The translations under genes were made by a program, and so were the position numbers. Below, in pieces: positions 1 to 7,509 of a DNA stretch of 19,612 nucleotides. Source of the stretch: Defluviitaleaceae bacterium (GTDB taxonomy: Bacteria; Bacillota; Clostridia; Lachnospirales; UBA5962). Location of the stretch: positions 1 through 19,612 of the forward strand of contig WRFW01000216.1 in NCBI GenBank assembly GCA_009787435.1, written 5' to 3'. The notes under the pieces are model-generated. The model had not been told where the DNA came from, did not search any database, and saw only the letters and a program-made list of their open reading frames with translations. Position 1 is the first letter of the stretch. The number at the start of each line of letters is the position of its first letter.

Positions 1-1
1 C

Positions 2-805
2 ATGTATAAAATAGAACGTGAGTTTAGCGAGTTCGGACAAAAACATAAAATATTAGAAACCCAAAGAATTGCTATACCTATTGTAGAAAGGCTTACATAT
101 ACCGCAAAAGAAAAATGGGAATTTTACGATATAATGATTGCTCAAATTACTTGTTTTTTTGCACAAACTTTTGAAGAAGCTAATGAACTTACTGAAAAGG
201 CTTTTATCGTTTTAAAAAGATTTGAAAAAGAAAAGCATATTGATAGAATTAAATTAGGTTTTCACCTTAACAATGTGTACAGATTATTAAGAGCAAAGTT
301 TTTTGAAATAGACATCAAAAATGAAAAAGAACGACATGACAATTTAAAAATTCTATTTGATTATAATTTAGAAGAGGGGCTTAAAATTTTAAAAACTTTG
401 GAAGAGGAAAAATTTAAAATTCCTGAGCTTATATTTAATATTAGAGCGGCAATAATGGAGAAAAACTCAAATAAAATAATTAGATATATGCGGCTTCTTA
501 AATCTATAGAAAAACATAGTAAAATTTATAGCATTATGAGAGATGAAGTTGCAGAATATAGCTTTCACCCAGATTTCCATGAGATAGTTGAAGAGCATTT
601 TAATATAATGCGAGGCTCTAATATTAGAAAAATGAGAACTAAATTAGGCATTAAATTAACCGAAATGGAAAATCTTTTAGATTTTAACGAGAATTATTTT
701 AGTATGATAGAAAGAGGCGAAAGACCAATCTCAGATTATAATCTATCAAAAGTTGCAAGATTTTTTAATGTAACATTAGATGAGCTTTGCTATGGTAAGA
801 GATAG
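2..805 (+). CDS. XRE-family regulator with C-terminal helix-turn-helix
   Basis: The last 60 or so residues (about 206-265) read as an XRE/Cro-type helix-turn-helix: the IRKMRTKLGI opening helix, a turn, ENYFSMIERGERPIS as recognition helix and loop, then a VARFFNVTLDELC ending. The first 200 residues are charged and mostly helical, with no motif I recognise; a TPR-like helical array is possible but unproven. The usual order in peptide-responsive RRNPP regulators is HTH first and helical repeats second, so this order is reversed. The ATG is at base 2 of the window, so the gene could extend further left and its ribosome-binding site cannot be seen. The likely role is a transcriptional regulator; the signal and target are unknown. 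Confidence 0.7.
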   Translation: MYKIEREFSEFGQKHKILETQRIAIPIVERLTYTAKEKWEFYDIMIAQITCFFAQTFEEANELTEKAFIVLKRFEKEKHIDRIKLGFHLNNVYRLLRAKFFEIDIKNEKERHDNLKILFDYNLEEGLKILKTLEEEKFKIPELIFNIRAAIMEKNSNKIIRYMRLLKSIEKHSKIYSIMRDEVAEYSFHPDFHEIVEEHFNIMRGSNIRKMRTKLGIKLTEMENLLDFNENYFSMIERGERPISDYNLSKVARFFNVTLDELCYGKR

Positions 806-806
806 G

Positions 807-902
807 ATGTTAGATTTTTTAACACAGAGCTTAATCAATATCTATTTCACTTTACACCTTTTAAGCATAATCATAATCATAATATTTATTTTTTACCCTT
901 AA
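807..902 (+). CDS. candidate 31-aa hydrophobic small protein
   Basis: An ATG one base after the stop of the HTH gene opens a 31-codon frame. It starts MLDFLTQSLINIYF and ends in a very hydrophobic run (LLSIIIIIIFIFYP), which would span a membrane. Purine-rich AAGAGATAGG in front of the ATG could act as a weak ribosome-binding site and would give translational coupling to the upstream gene. No homologue is recognised. In DNA this AT-rich, such short frames arise easily, so this is only a candidate. Confidence 0.25.
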   Translation: MLDFLTQSLINIYFTLHLLSIIIIIIFIFYP

Positions 903-919
903 CTACATAAACAGGTTAC

Positions 920-1057
920 ATGAGAAGCAAAAAAGCACAAAAAAGCATTAAATTCGAGAAAACAAACAAAAAACGAAGTACAAGAGCCGCCAAAATAGAA
1001 GATTTAAAAATGAAGAAAAATCTTATCAAAATACTTGACATATATTTCATAATATGA
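920..1057 (+). CDS. candidate 45-aa lysine/arginine-rich small protein
   Basis: This is a 45-codon frame opening MRSKKAQKSIKFEKTNKKRS, strongly basic for about 30 residues and hydrophobic at the end (LIKILDIYFII). The only ribosome-binding candidate is a weak ACAGG four bases upstream of the ATG. The stop codon overlaps the extended -10 of the next promoter, which argues against a conserved gene. Together with the hydrophobic frame at 807-902 it could be a membrane segment plus basic tail split by frameshift, but this is speculation. Confidence 0.2.
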   Translation: MRSKKAQKSIKFEKTNKKRSTRAAKIEDLKMKKNLIKILDIYFII

Positions 1058-1063
1058 TATAAT
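1035..1063 (+). promoter_or_regulatory. sigma-A promoter for the 1245 gene
   Basis: A perfect TTGACA (1035-1040), a 17-bp spacer and a perfect TATAAT (1058-1063), with TG at 1055-1056 giving an extended -10. The expected start point is near 1070, leaving a leader of about 170 nt before the coding region. Confidence 0.85.
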
Positions 1064-1126
1064 ACGGTAAGTATATTTTTATTGTAACTAAGCTAATTTC
1101 CATAAAAATATTGTCAAAATAAACTT

Positions 1127-1201
1127 TTCTGTTTTTGTTTATTTTTCTGAATTTAAAGGAGGATAGGTGTTTTAAATTTTTTGCTTAGTATAAAAACAGA
1201 A
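1127..1201 (+). other. leader stem enclosing a first Shine-Dalgarno
   Basis: TTCTGTTTTT at 1127-1136 is the exact reverse complement of AAAAACAGAA at 1192-1201. The loop contains a strong AAAGGAGG (1155-1162), followed by a GTG at 1167 that is closed by TAA after two codons. A strong ribosome-binding site with almost nothing to translate may be an mRNA-stabilising site or a minimal leader ORF. Seen in sequence; the function is inferred. Confidence 0.35.
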
Positions 1202-1244
1202 GCAAAACATAATCAAATTTCTTTTAAATTAAGGAGAGATGTAT

Positions 1245-1913
1245 ATGTTTCAAGTTTTATTTCAAGTTTTATTGTATTTATTTTCAGGATTTTTTGAGAA
1301 CACAGAAAGTCATTTAAATTCTACCTATGAATTAGAGCAAATAAATAATTTTCAACAGAGGCAAGTAGAATTTGTGAAAATAGAATTTTCAGATAGACTT
1401 TTCGTCTTTGAAGATGAACTGAACATAGTAGCTTTTGCCAAAATGTTTGAAGCCTTACCCGAAGAACAGCAAGACTTAATTTTATATATTTATAGCTCTG
1501 TTGAAAATATTGAAAATCCTGACCCTTTAAGCGAAACTTTTGCTAAGTTTGTTTCAGAGCCTATTAGAGAAAGCCTTTTGCCTTTCTTTAATTACTTTAA
1601 TATTGATTTGAATTTTGAATCTTTTGAGATAGATGAATATTTTTATAACTATTGGTCAGAAGGTAACATCAAAACTGTTCGCATAGATAGCTCCCCTCTT
1701 TCTAATAGTTTTCAACAATTTTCTTCTAATGAAAGATTAGGGAGGGTTCGCTTATCTTACGGCACTAACGTTCGTCTTATAAGTCGCGAAGTAACTCAAG
1801 TGGCATCTACTTTTCATGAAGAAGCTACAATTGCTATTGCTGAGTTTGTAGAAGTTTTAGATGGTCCTTATACTGGCAGGCTTGGTTTTATCAAGAATTA
1901 TAATCTATACTAG
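1245..1913 (+). CDS. putative exported protein with SH3-like C-terminus
   Basis: I do not recognise this 222-residue protein. The start is placed at the ATG at 1245 because AAGGAG (1231-1236) is 8 bases away; the in-frame ATG at 1239 would be only 2 bases from it. The N-terminus has a hydrophobic stretch (MFQVLFQVLLYLFSGFF) that could be a signal anchor, although it lacks the usual basic residues. It is partly built from a 12-bp direct repeat (TTTCAAGTTTTA twice). The middle is acidic and rich in Phe, Glu and Asn. The last 55 residues, with NVRLISREV and GPYTGRLGFIKNYNLY, resemble a bacterial SH3 fold. It is a single-gene unit with its own promoter and long leader. A cell-surface role is plausible but unproven. 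Confidence 0.6.
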   Translation: MFQVLFQVLLYLFSGFFENTESHLNSTYELEQINNFQQRQVEFVKIEFSDRLFVFEDELNIVAFAKMFEALPEEQQDLILYIYSSVENIENPDPLSETFAKFVSEPIRESLLPFFNYFNIDLNFESFEIDEYFYNYWSEGNIKTVRIDSSPLSNSFQQFSSNERLGRVRLSYGTNVRLISREVTQVASTFHEEATIAIAEFVEVLDGPYTGRLGFIKNYNLY

Positions 1914-1961
1914 ATAGAATAATAAATTATTGAAAGCATTTCATCTTTATTAAGAAAAGTA

Positions 1962-1990
1962 TTGCATTTTCATAAGTTTTGTGATAAAAT
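1962..1990 (+). promoter_or_regulatory. promoter for the DUF1858 gene
   Basis: TTGCAT (1962-1967), 17-bp spacer, TAAAAT (1985-1990) with TG at 1982-1983. The weak -35 is offset by the extended -10. Confidence 0.6.
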
Positions 1991-2042
1991 TATTATGTAT
2001 ATAATTTTATCGGCAATTGCCAATTAGGGAGGTAAATTTCAA

Positions 2043-2261
2043 ATGGCTAGAGTACACAAAGATATGACTATAAATGAAATACTAGATGTTGACCGTGGTA
2101 TCGTTCCTATTTTGCTTAATTCTGGCATGCACTGTGTTGGCTGCCCTATGAGCCAGCGTGAAACACTTGCAGAAGCTGGCTTTGTGCACGGCGGAGTAGA
2201 TATAGACGAACTAGTAGACGAGATTAACGAATATTTAGAAGCGGTTAGTTACGCAAGTTAA
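2043..2261 (+). CDS. DUF1858 disulfide/redox domain protein
   Basis: A 72-residue protein that matches the DUF1858 family (hybrid-cluster-protein-associated disulfide domain) over its whole length. It has the DMTINEIL opening, PILLNSGMHCVGCP with the CxxC cysteines at residues 31 and 34, then a TLAEA helix and a closing DELVDEINEYL helix. The family is small, cytoplasmic and thought to be redox-active or metal-related; the exact role is unknown. AGGGAGG lies 7 bases upstream of the ATG. It has its own promoter and a terminator that overlaps the stop codon, so it is probably a one-gene transcript. Length is normal for the family. Confidence 0.9.
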   Translation: MARVHKDMTINEILDVDRGIVPILLNSGMHCVGCPMSQRETLAEAGFVHGGVDIDELVDEINEYLEAVSYAS

Positions 2262-2286
2262 AAAAAGCCCCTTAAGGGCTTTTTTT
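2261..2286 (+). terminator. Rho-independent terminator after DUF1858
   Basis: AAAAAAGCCC (2261-2270) pairs with GGGCTTTTTT (2276-2285) around a 5-base loop, ending in a T-run. The stem begins within the stop codon and could work in both directions. Confidence 0.9.
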
Positions 2287-2337
2287 ACGTCTTAACCCAT
2301 TATAATAGTAGTTTATTAATTTTTATAGAGAGGTAAA

Positions 2338-3774
2338 ATGAGCAAAAATCAAAATAAAAATGAAGCAATAACAGATATGAATAAAGACTTTACACAATGG
2401 TATACAGATGTTGTAAAAAAAGCCGAGCTTATAGATTATTCACCTGTGCGGGGCTGTGTCGTTTTGAGGCCATATGGATATGGAATTTGGGAATTAATCC
2501 AAAAACAATTAGACACTATGTTTAAAGAAACAGGGCATGAAAATGTATATATGCCTATGTTTATACCAAAAAGCTTATTGCAAAAAGAAGCAGACCACGT
2601 TGAAGGCTTCGCACCAGAAGTATTAACGATAACAAAAGCAGGCGAAGAAGATTTAGCAGACCCCCTTTGTATAAGACCAACTTCTGAAGTGTTATTTTGC
2701 GAACATTTTAAAGACGCTATACAATCTTATAGAGATTTGCCAAAACTTTATAACCAATGGTGCTCGGTAGTCCGTTGGGAAAAAACAACACGCCCTTTTT
2801 TAAGGACTACAGAATTTTTATGGCAAGAGGGGCACACAGCCCATGCCACAGAAGAAGAAGCAAGGCTTGAAGCCAAAAACATGTTAGAAGTGTATAAAGA
2901 TTTTTTTGAAAATGTGCTTGCTATACCAGTAATAAGAGGTTTGAAAAGTGAAAAAGAAAAATTTGCAGGTGCTGTTGAAACGTATACAATTGAAAGTATG
3001 ATGCATGATGGTAAAGCATTGCAAAGTGGCACTTCACACTATTTAGGGAATGGCTTCGCAAAAGCTTTCGATATTACTTTTACAGATAAAGAAAATAAAT
3101 TAACACACGTGCACCAAACTTCTTGGGGTGTTTCAACTAGAATGATTGGCGGTTTAATAATGGTTCATGGCGATAATAACGGCTTAATATTGCCGCCGAA
3201 AATAGCACCAACGCAAGTAATAATAATTCCTATAGCCCAAAATAAAGAGGGAGTAATAAATGCCGCTAACTCTTTATACGAAAAGCTCAAAAAAGATTTT
3301 AGAATAAAATTAGACACAACCGATAAAACACCAGGGTTTAAATTTAGTGAATATGAAATGAAAGGCGTGCCGCTTCGTTTAGAGCTTGGACCCAAAGATA
3401 TTGAAGCAGGACAAGCAGTGTTAGCTAGAAGAGACAATGGCGAGAAAAAAATTGTTAGTTTAGAAAATATTGAAAAAGAAATTGCAAAAATTTTAGAAGA
3501 AATTCAAAAAAGTCTATATGAAAAAGCAAAAGAAGCAAAAGAAGCGAAGACATACAAAATTAATACAATGAATGAATTTGCTGAAACTATTACGAACAAG
3601 CAAGGGTTTATAAAGGCTATGTGGTGTGAAAGCGGAGAATGCGAAGAAAAAATTAAAAAAGATTTCGGTGCAACTATAAGGTGTTTGCCATATGAACAAG
3701 AAATAATAAGTGAAACTTGCATATGCTGTAATAGTAAGGCTTCTAAACAAGTTATTTTTGCAAAAGCTTACTAG
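2338..3774 (+). CDS. proS: proline--tRNA ligase, short archaeal/eukaryotic-like type
   Basis: Attaches proline to tRNA-Pro in the cytoplasm. At 478 residues it is the short form that lacks the editing insertion of the E. coli-type enzyme and carries a C-terminal extension instead. Class II motif 1 is near residues 38-75 (RGCVVLRPYGYGIWELIQ), motif 2 near 150-165 (FLRTTEFLWQEGHTAHA) and motif 3 near 265-285 (SWGVSTRMIGGLIMVHGDN). An anticodon-binding domain follows, then a cysteine-rich tail (about 428-466, CESGEC and CICC) that fits the zinc-binding end of this type. GAGAGG sits 5 bases before the ATG. A TATAAT at 2301-2306 may start its transcript, though no clear -35 is seen. There is no room for a T-box leader. 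Confidence 0.95.
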   Translation: MSKNQNKNEAITDMNKDFTQWYTDVVKKAELIDYSPVRGCVVLRPYGYGIWELIQKQLDTMFKETGHENVYMPMFIPKSLLQKEADHVEGFAPEVLTITKAGEEDLADPLCIRPTSEVLFCEHFKDAIQSYRDLPKLYNQWCSVVRWEKTTRPFLRTTEFLWQEGHTAHATEEEARLEAKNMLEVYKDFFENVLAIPVIRGLKSEKEKFAGAVETYTIESMMHDGKALQSGTSHYLGNGFAKAFDITFTDKENKLTHVHQTSWGVSTRMIGGLIMVHGDNNGLILPPKIAPTQVIIIPIAQNKEGVINAANSLYEKLKKDFRIKLDTTDKTPGFKFSEYEMKGVPLRLELGPKDIEAGQAVLARRDNGEKKIVSLENIEKEIAKILEEIQKSLYEKAKEAKEAKTYKINTMNEFAETITNKQGFIKAMWCESGECEEKIKKDFGATIRCLPYEQEIISETCICCNSKASKQVIFAKAY

Positions 3775-3808
3775 AGATACCCTATTAAATTATACAAAAA
3801 AGATAAAA

Positions 3809-3823
3809 ACCACCAAAAGTGGT
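3809..3823 (+). other. small hairpin before the amidase RBS
   Basis: ACCAC (3809-3813) pairs with GTGGT (3819-3823) across CAAAA, just upstream of the GAGAGGGGG ribosome-binding site. It is not followed by a T-run. It faintly resembles the CCACC/GGTGG repeat core found elsewhere, but too little is shared to call it a copy. Confidence 0.3.
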
Positions 3824-3839
3824 GAGAGGGGGAAATAAA

Positions 3840-4919
3840 ATGAGTGTGCCAATAACTATAAGAAACACAGCAAGCCAAACAGCGGGCAGGCAAGGCCGGG
3901 TACCAGATTTTATAGTAATCCACAACACAGGCGGCACTACCCAAAGTGCAATAAATACAATTGAAAATGCAGCAAACCAAGTTTCTTACCATTTTTTGAT
4001 AAATCCTGCAGGTCAAATATTTAGATTTGTTCACCCTAATAACACAGCGTGGCATTCTGGAACTAATAATACGACAGGCAACCAAGGCAATATGCATAGT
4101 TTAGTGCCTTTAATAAGGCAGAGAGCAATTAATGCTAACCTTTTTACTATAGGTATAGCCTTTGGAGATGTTCACACTACAAATGGAAACCCAACTTCGC
4201 AAGCTTTAGGGGCGTGTGTAGCTCTAATAAGAGAACTTAGAACAGAGTTTACAATACCACTAAACCACATTATTGGCCATAGAGACGTTGTGCCTAGGCA
4301 TAGACCAAATTGCCCTGGCACCGCTTTTCCATGGGCAACATTAAATAGTATATTAAGCCAAAATACTACCCCGCCTAATCAAAGCCCACCGCCTTCTGAA
4401 GCTTTAATAAACGAGTTAAGAGCAGAAATAACAAGTTTAAGAAACGCCTTATCTAACTCAGAAGCGAGAATAGCAGCTTTAGAAAACGCTAGAAATGAAA
4501 GCAACTTAAGAATAACAGATCTAGAAAATTTTAGAGGCGAAAACAACACTAGAATAGTAGCTTTAGAAAACACTAGAAACCAACATAGTGAACAAATAGC
4601 AAGCTTAGAAGGCTCAAGAAATCAACACAATGCAAGAGTATCATCATTAGAAAGCTGGCGAAACCAAGCTAACCAAAGAGCAGCTAATTTAGAGACCGCA
4701 AGAGACGAACATAATAGCAGAATAACTACTTTAGAAAACAACCAAAATGAAACAAGTATTAGAATAAACACCATGGCAGAAGTTCCAGAATGGGGCATTT
4801 CAACTGTTCAAAGATTGATACAAAGAGGAGCCTTAAGAGGGGACGGCAGCGGGTTTAATCTAACTTTAGATATGCTGAGAATATTTGTTATAAATGATAG
4901 GCTTGGTTTGCATAACTAA
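3840..4919 (+). CDS. N-acetylmuramoyl-L-alanine amidase with coiled-coil repeat linker
   Basis: Cleaves the bond between MurNAc and L-alanine in peptidoglycan. The Amidase_2 fold covers about residues 1-172; likely zinc ligands are His28 (FIVIHNTGG), His147 (IIGHRD) and Cys158 (PNCPG). After a Pro-rich hinge come seven tandem 14-residue repeats (about 210-307; R-I-x-x-L-E-N-x-R-N pattern), equal to two heptads each and predicted to form a coiled coil. The C-terminal 45 residues (VPEWGISTVQRLIQRGAL to INDRLGL) are a tail I associate with clostridial lysins. The ATG at 3840 is chosen because GAGAGGGGG lies just upstream; a GTG at 3819 in frame would lack one. No signal peptide is seen, so export would need lysis or another route. 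A paralogue follows directly. Confidence 0.9.
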   Translation: MSVPITIRNTASQTAGRQGRVPDFIVIHNTGGTTQSAINTIENAANQVSYHFLINPAGQIFRFVHPNNTAWHSGTNNTTGNQGNMHSLVPLIRQRAINANLFTIGIAFGDVHTTNGNPTSQALGACVALIRELRTEFTIPLNHIIGHRDVVPRHRPNCPGTAFPWATLNSILSQNTTPPNQSPPPSEALINELRAEITSLRNALSNSEARIAALENARNESNLRITDLENFRGENNTRIVALENTRNQHSEQIASLEGSRNQHNARVSSLESWRNQANQRAANLETARDEHNSRITTLENNQNETSIRINTMAEVPEWGISTVQRLIQRGALRGDGSGFNLTLDMLRIFVINDRLGLHN

Positions 4920-4939
4920 CAAAAATTTATTTTATAAAT

Positions 4940-4977
4940 AAAGCTTAAAAAAATTATAATTTTCCAAGCTTTTTAAG
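4940..4977 (+). terminator. weak hairpin between the two amidases
   Basis: AAAGCTT pairs with AAGCTTT across a 19-base loop that itself holds the palindrome AAATTATAATTT, followed by a few T residues. This could be a partial terminator separating the two amidase genes. Confidence 0.35.
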
Positions 4978-5010
4978 AAACTGAATTAAAAACAATAAAG
5001 GAGGGAAAAA

Positions 5011-5775
5011 ATGCAAATGAATATAATGAATAGCCCAAACCAAAATGTTGGGCGTGGCGGGCGTAGACCAGATATGATAGTGTTACACAACACAGGCGGT
5101 ACTACCCAAAGTGCTATTAACACTATAATGAACCCTGCTAACCAAGTTTCATACCATTTTATAATATCACCAAATGGGGCTATTACTAGGTTTGTGCACC
5201 CAGATAACACAGCATGGCACGCTGGCACTAACAACAACGGCGGAAGCCAAGATAATAGCACGAGCCGTATACCTGAAATAAGACAAAGGCGAATTAATGC
5301 TAACCTTTTCACTATAGGTATAGCCTTTGGAGACATAATGACCACCCGCGGAAACATAACAAATGAAGCTATGCTAGCTTGTGTAGCCTTAATACAAAAT
5401 TTAAAAACACAGTATCAAATAACGCACGTTATAGGCCATATAGACGTTGTGCCTAGACATAGACCAGATTGCCCAGGAACACAGTTCCCATGGACTAGAC
5501 TAAATGAATTATTAAGGGAGGACCCAAGAGTGATAGAAGAATTAAGAAGAGATATGGTAAACTTACAACAGAGAGTGGAAACTCTTGAAAAATTTAAAGC
5601 TGAAAACACTAAAAGAATTAATACTATGAATGAAGTGCCAGAGTGGGCAGTTCCAACTATAAAAAAGCTAATTGATAGAGGTGCTCTGCAAGGCGATGGT
5701 GCAGGTTTCAATCTTTCTTTAGAGATGATAAGGCTTTTAGTTATAAATGATAGAATTGGTCTTTTAGGGGATTAG
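5011..5775 (+). CDS. N-acetylmuramoyl-L-alanine amidase, shorter paralogue
   Basis: A 254-residue tandem paralogue of the upstream amidase. Likely zinc ligands are His26 (IVLHNTGG), His143 (VIGHID) and Cys154 (PDCPG). The usual Arg after the second histidine (GHRD) is Ile here. The linker between the catalytic domain and the conserved C-terminal tail (VPEWAVPTIKKLIDRGAL to VINDRIGL) has little more than one repeat-length of coiled coil, against seven in the neighbour. AAGGAGGG (4998-5005) is 5 bases before the ATG. Blocks of DNA are nearly identical between the two genes, for example around 4133-4163 and 5299-5329, which points to recent duplication or gene conversion. No holin or other phage gene is nearby. 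The likely role is wall turnover or lysis. Confidence 0.9.
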   Translation: MQMNIMNSPNQNVGRGGRRPDMIVLHNTGGTTQSAINTIMNPANQVSYHFIISPNGAITRFVHPDNTAWHAGTNNNGGSQDNSTSRIPEIRQRRINANLFTIGIAFGDIMTTRGNITNEAMLACVALIQNLKTQYQITHVIGHIDVVPRHRPDCPGTQFPWTRLNELLREDPRVIEELRRDMVNLQQRVETLEKFKAENTKRINTMNEVPEWAVPTIKKLIDRGALQGDGAGFNLSLEMIRLLVINDRIGLLGD

Positions 5776-5853
5776 AGTATGTTTTATAGCTTTTTTGTAC
5801 GTAATTAACCATAAATTTGATATTTATTTAATAAACTTTAAAAAGCAAATTAA

Positions 5854-5876
5854 AAACCGCCTTATTAGGGCGGTTT
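5854..5876. terminator. bidirectional terminator hairpin
   Basis: AAACCGCC (5854-5861) pairs with GGCGGTTT (5869-5876) around TTATTAG. The minus-strand reading is followed by a longer T-run, so it can end both the plus-strand amidase transcript and the minus-strand tRNA transcript. The rest of 5776-5961 holds nothing I can recognise. Confidence 0.65.
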
Positions 5877-5961
5877 AAAAAATAAAAGAATTGAAATTTG
5901 AAAAAATTTCACAATGAAACAAAAAAGCAAAAAGAATAATAGCTAGCCAATTTATGGCTAA

Positions 5962-6049
5962 CGGGGATGAGAGGATTTGAACCTCCGCGCCGCTTTCACG
6001 ACCTATACCCTTAGCAGGGGCACCTCTTCAGCCACTTGAGTACATCCCC
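5962..6049 (-). tRNA. tRNA-Ser (anticodon GCU)
   Basis: On the minus strand, the 7-bp acceptor stem GGGGATG pairs with CATCCCC. The anticodon loop is CTGCTAA, giving GCU, which reads AGC/AGU serine codons. The variable arm is long, as expected for a serine tRNA, and the T-loop is TTCAAAT in a 5-bp stem. The discriminator base is G. The CCA end is not encoded. A near-consensus promoter lies just upstream. Confidence 0.95.
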
Positions 6050-6069
6050 TCAAAACTAGCATTTTAATA

Positions 6070-6098
6070 ATTATACCACATATGATATCATTTGTCAA
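6070..6098 (-). promoter_or_regulatory. promoter for tRNA-Ser
   Basis: On the minus strand: TTGACA (6098-6093), 17-bp spacer, TATAAT (6075-6070), with TG before the -10. A full consensus, as expected for a tRNA gene. Confidence 0.85.
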
Positions 6099-6110
6099 GC
6101 CTTTTTTTAA

Positions 6111-6123
6111 CCACCTGCGGTGG
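6111..6123. repeat. dispersed palindrome copy upstream of murA
   Basis: CCACC-TGC-GGTGG is the same palindrome, followed by the same GGCTA, as in the tandem units at 18291-18566. It sits between the divergent tRNA-Ser and murA promoters. Confidence 0.6.
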
Positions 6124-6136
6124 GGCTAAAAAACAT

Positions 6137-6165
6137 TTGCTTTTTTGAATTAAAAATGTTATAAT
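6137..6165 (+). promoter_or_regulatory. promoter for murA
   Basis: TTGCTT (6137-6142), 17-bp spacer, TATAAT (6160-6165), TG at 6157-6158. Confidence 0.65.
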
Positions 6166-6202
6166 ATTTTAATATTATTTTTTTTGGAGAGCTTAACTTA
6201 AG

Positions 6203-7456
6203 ATGGAACAGATTATAATAAATGGTGGCAAGAAATTAAAAGGCAGCGTTTGTATTAGTGGTGCAAAAAATGCAGCACTAGCTATAATACCTGCCACTAT
6301 CTTAGCCGAGGGTGTGAGCACTATAGAAAATCTTCCAAATATAAACGACATTAAACATCTAGTTATTATTTTGGAAAGCTTAGGTGCAAAATGCAGCTTT
6401 TTAAACGAAACTACACTTAAAATTGATGCAACGAACATAAAAAAATATAGAGCAGAGGGCGACTCTGTTCGCAAGATAAGAGCTTCTTACTATTTACTAG
6501 GTGCTTTGCTATCAAGATTTAAAGCAGCAGAAGTAGAAATGCCTGGCGGGTGTGATTTCGGCGGAAGACCAACAGACCAGCATGAAAAAGGCTTTAAACT
6601 ACTTGGTGCAACTACTACAATGTCTCACGGGCTTATTAAAACAGAAGCTTTAAATGGTCTTCAAGGAAGCAACATTCTTTTAGATGTAGTTAGTGTTGGG
6701 GCTACTATAAATGTTATGCTTGCAGCAGTTTTAGCAGAGGGCTCAACTACTATTGAAAACTGTGCAAGAGAGCCGCACGTTGTAGACACGGCTAATCTTT
6801 TAAATATGATGGGTGCAGATATTAAAGGGGCTGGTACAAACGTTATACGTATAAATGGTGTGAAAAAGCTAAAAGGTGTTAATTACACTATAATACCAGA
6901 CCAAATTGAAGCGGGCACTTATATGATAGCCGCCGCAATAACAGGCGGTGATATTACTGTTAAAAATATAATACCCCAGCATATGGACCCTTTAACTGCT
7001 AAGTTAGTTGAAATGGGCTGCGAAGTTTTTGAAGGCGATGATTACATTAGAGTGAGAGGAAGCGAAAACTTAACTGCTGCAAACGTACGCACGCTTGCAT
7101 ATCCAGGCTTCCCAACAGATTTACAGCCACAAATTACAGCTCTAATGGCTACTACAGACGGTATAGGAGTAATAACCGAAAGCGTTTGGGACAACCGCTT
7201 TCAATATGTGAGCGAGTTAAACCGCCTAGGTGCAAACATAACTGTGGACGGTAGAATAGCAGTAACGAAAGGTCCCTCTCATTTAACTGGTGCAAAAGTA
7301 ACCGCTATAGATTTAAGAGCAGGAGCAGCTTTAGTTTTAGCAGCTTTAAACGCCGAGGGAATGACTGTTATAGATAAAGCAGTTCAAGTTGGGCGGGGCT
7401 ATGAAAATATAGAACAAAAATTGAAAGGTTTAGGAGCAGATATTACAGTTATATAG
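6203..7456 (+). CDS. murA: UDP-N-acetylglucosamine 1-carboxyvinyltransferase
   Basis: First committed step of peptidoglycan synthesis in the cytoplasm: transfers enolpyruvate from phosphoenolpyruvate to UDP-GlcNAc. The 417 residues are the usual length. Recognisable are the SGAKNAAL motif with catalytic Lys22 and Asn23, and the active-site loop PGGCDFGGRPTDQH with Cys117, the residue attacked by fosfomycin. Also seen are IPDQIEAGTYMIAAA and AYPGFPTDLQPQ, both conserved in the family. The ATG at 6203 has GGAG at 6186-6189, a rather long 13-base spacing. It has its own promoter and diverges from tRNA-Ser. Clostridia often carry two murA copies; which one this is cannot be told from the sequence. 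Confidence 0.96.
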   Translation: MEQIIINGGKKLKGSVCISGAKNAALAIIPATILAEGVSTIENLPNINDIKHLVIILESLGAKCSFLNETTLKIDATNIKKYRAEGDSVRKIRASYYLLGALLSRFKAAEVEMPGGCDFGGRPTDQHEKGFKLLGATTTMSHGLIKTEALNGLQGSNILLDVVSVGATINVMLAAVLAEGSTTIENCAREPHVVDTANLLNMMGADIKGAGTNVIRINGVKKLKGVNYTIIPDQIEAGTYMIAAAITGGDITVKNIIPQHMDPLTAKLVEMGCEVFEGDDYIRVRGSENLTAANVRTLAYPGFPTDLQPQITALMATTDGIGVITESVWDNRFQYVSELNRLGANITVDGRIAVTKGPSHLTGAKVTAIDLRAGAALVLAALNAEGMTVIDKAVQVGRGYENIEQKLKGLGADITVI

Positions 7457-7509
7457 TCTCCGCTTGCAGGGGGGGGCATAATCCACGAATATTTTGAGTT
7501 ACGAAATAA

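Noticed and set aside
2287..2337. T-box leader before proS
   Set aside because: Only about 50 bases lie between the upstream terminator and the start codon and no T-box motif is present. The lysS upstream gap also lacks one.
2748..3750. Minus-strand ORFs inside proS
   Set aside because: Antisense shadows caused by the codon pattern of proS.
3840..5775. Prophage lysis module
   Set aside because: Two amidases but no holin, tail, capsid, integrase or attachment sites nearby; flanked by housekeeping genes.
6111..6123. Rho-independent terminator before murA
   Set aside because: The palindrome has no T-run after it on the plus strand and matches the dispersed repeat; on the minus strand it lies upstream of the tRNA promoter.
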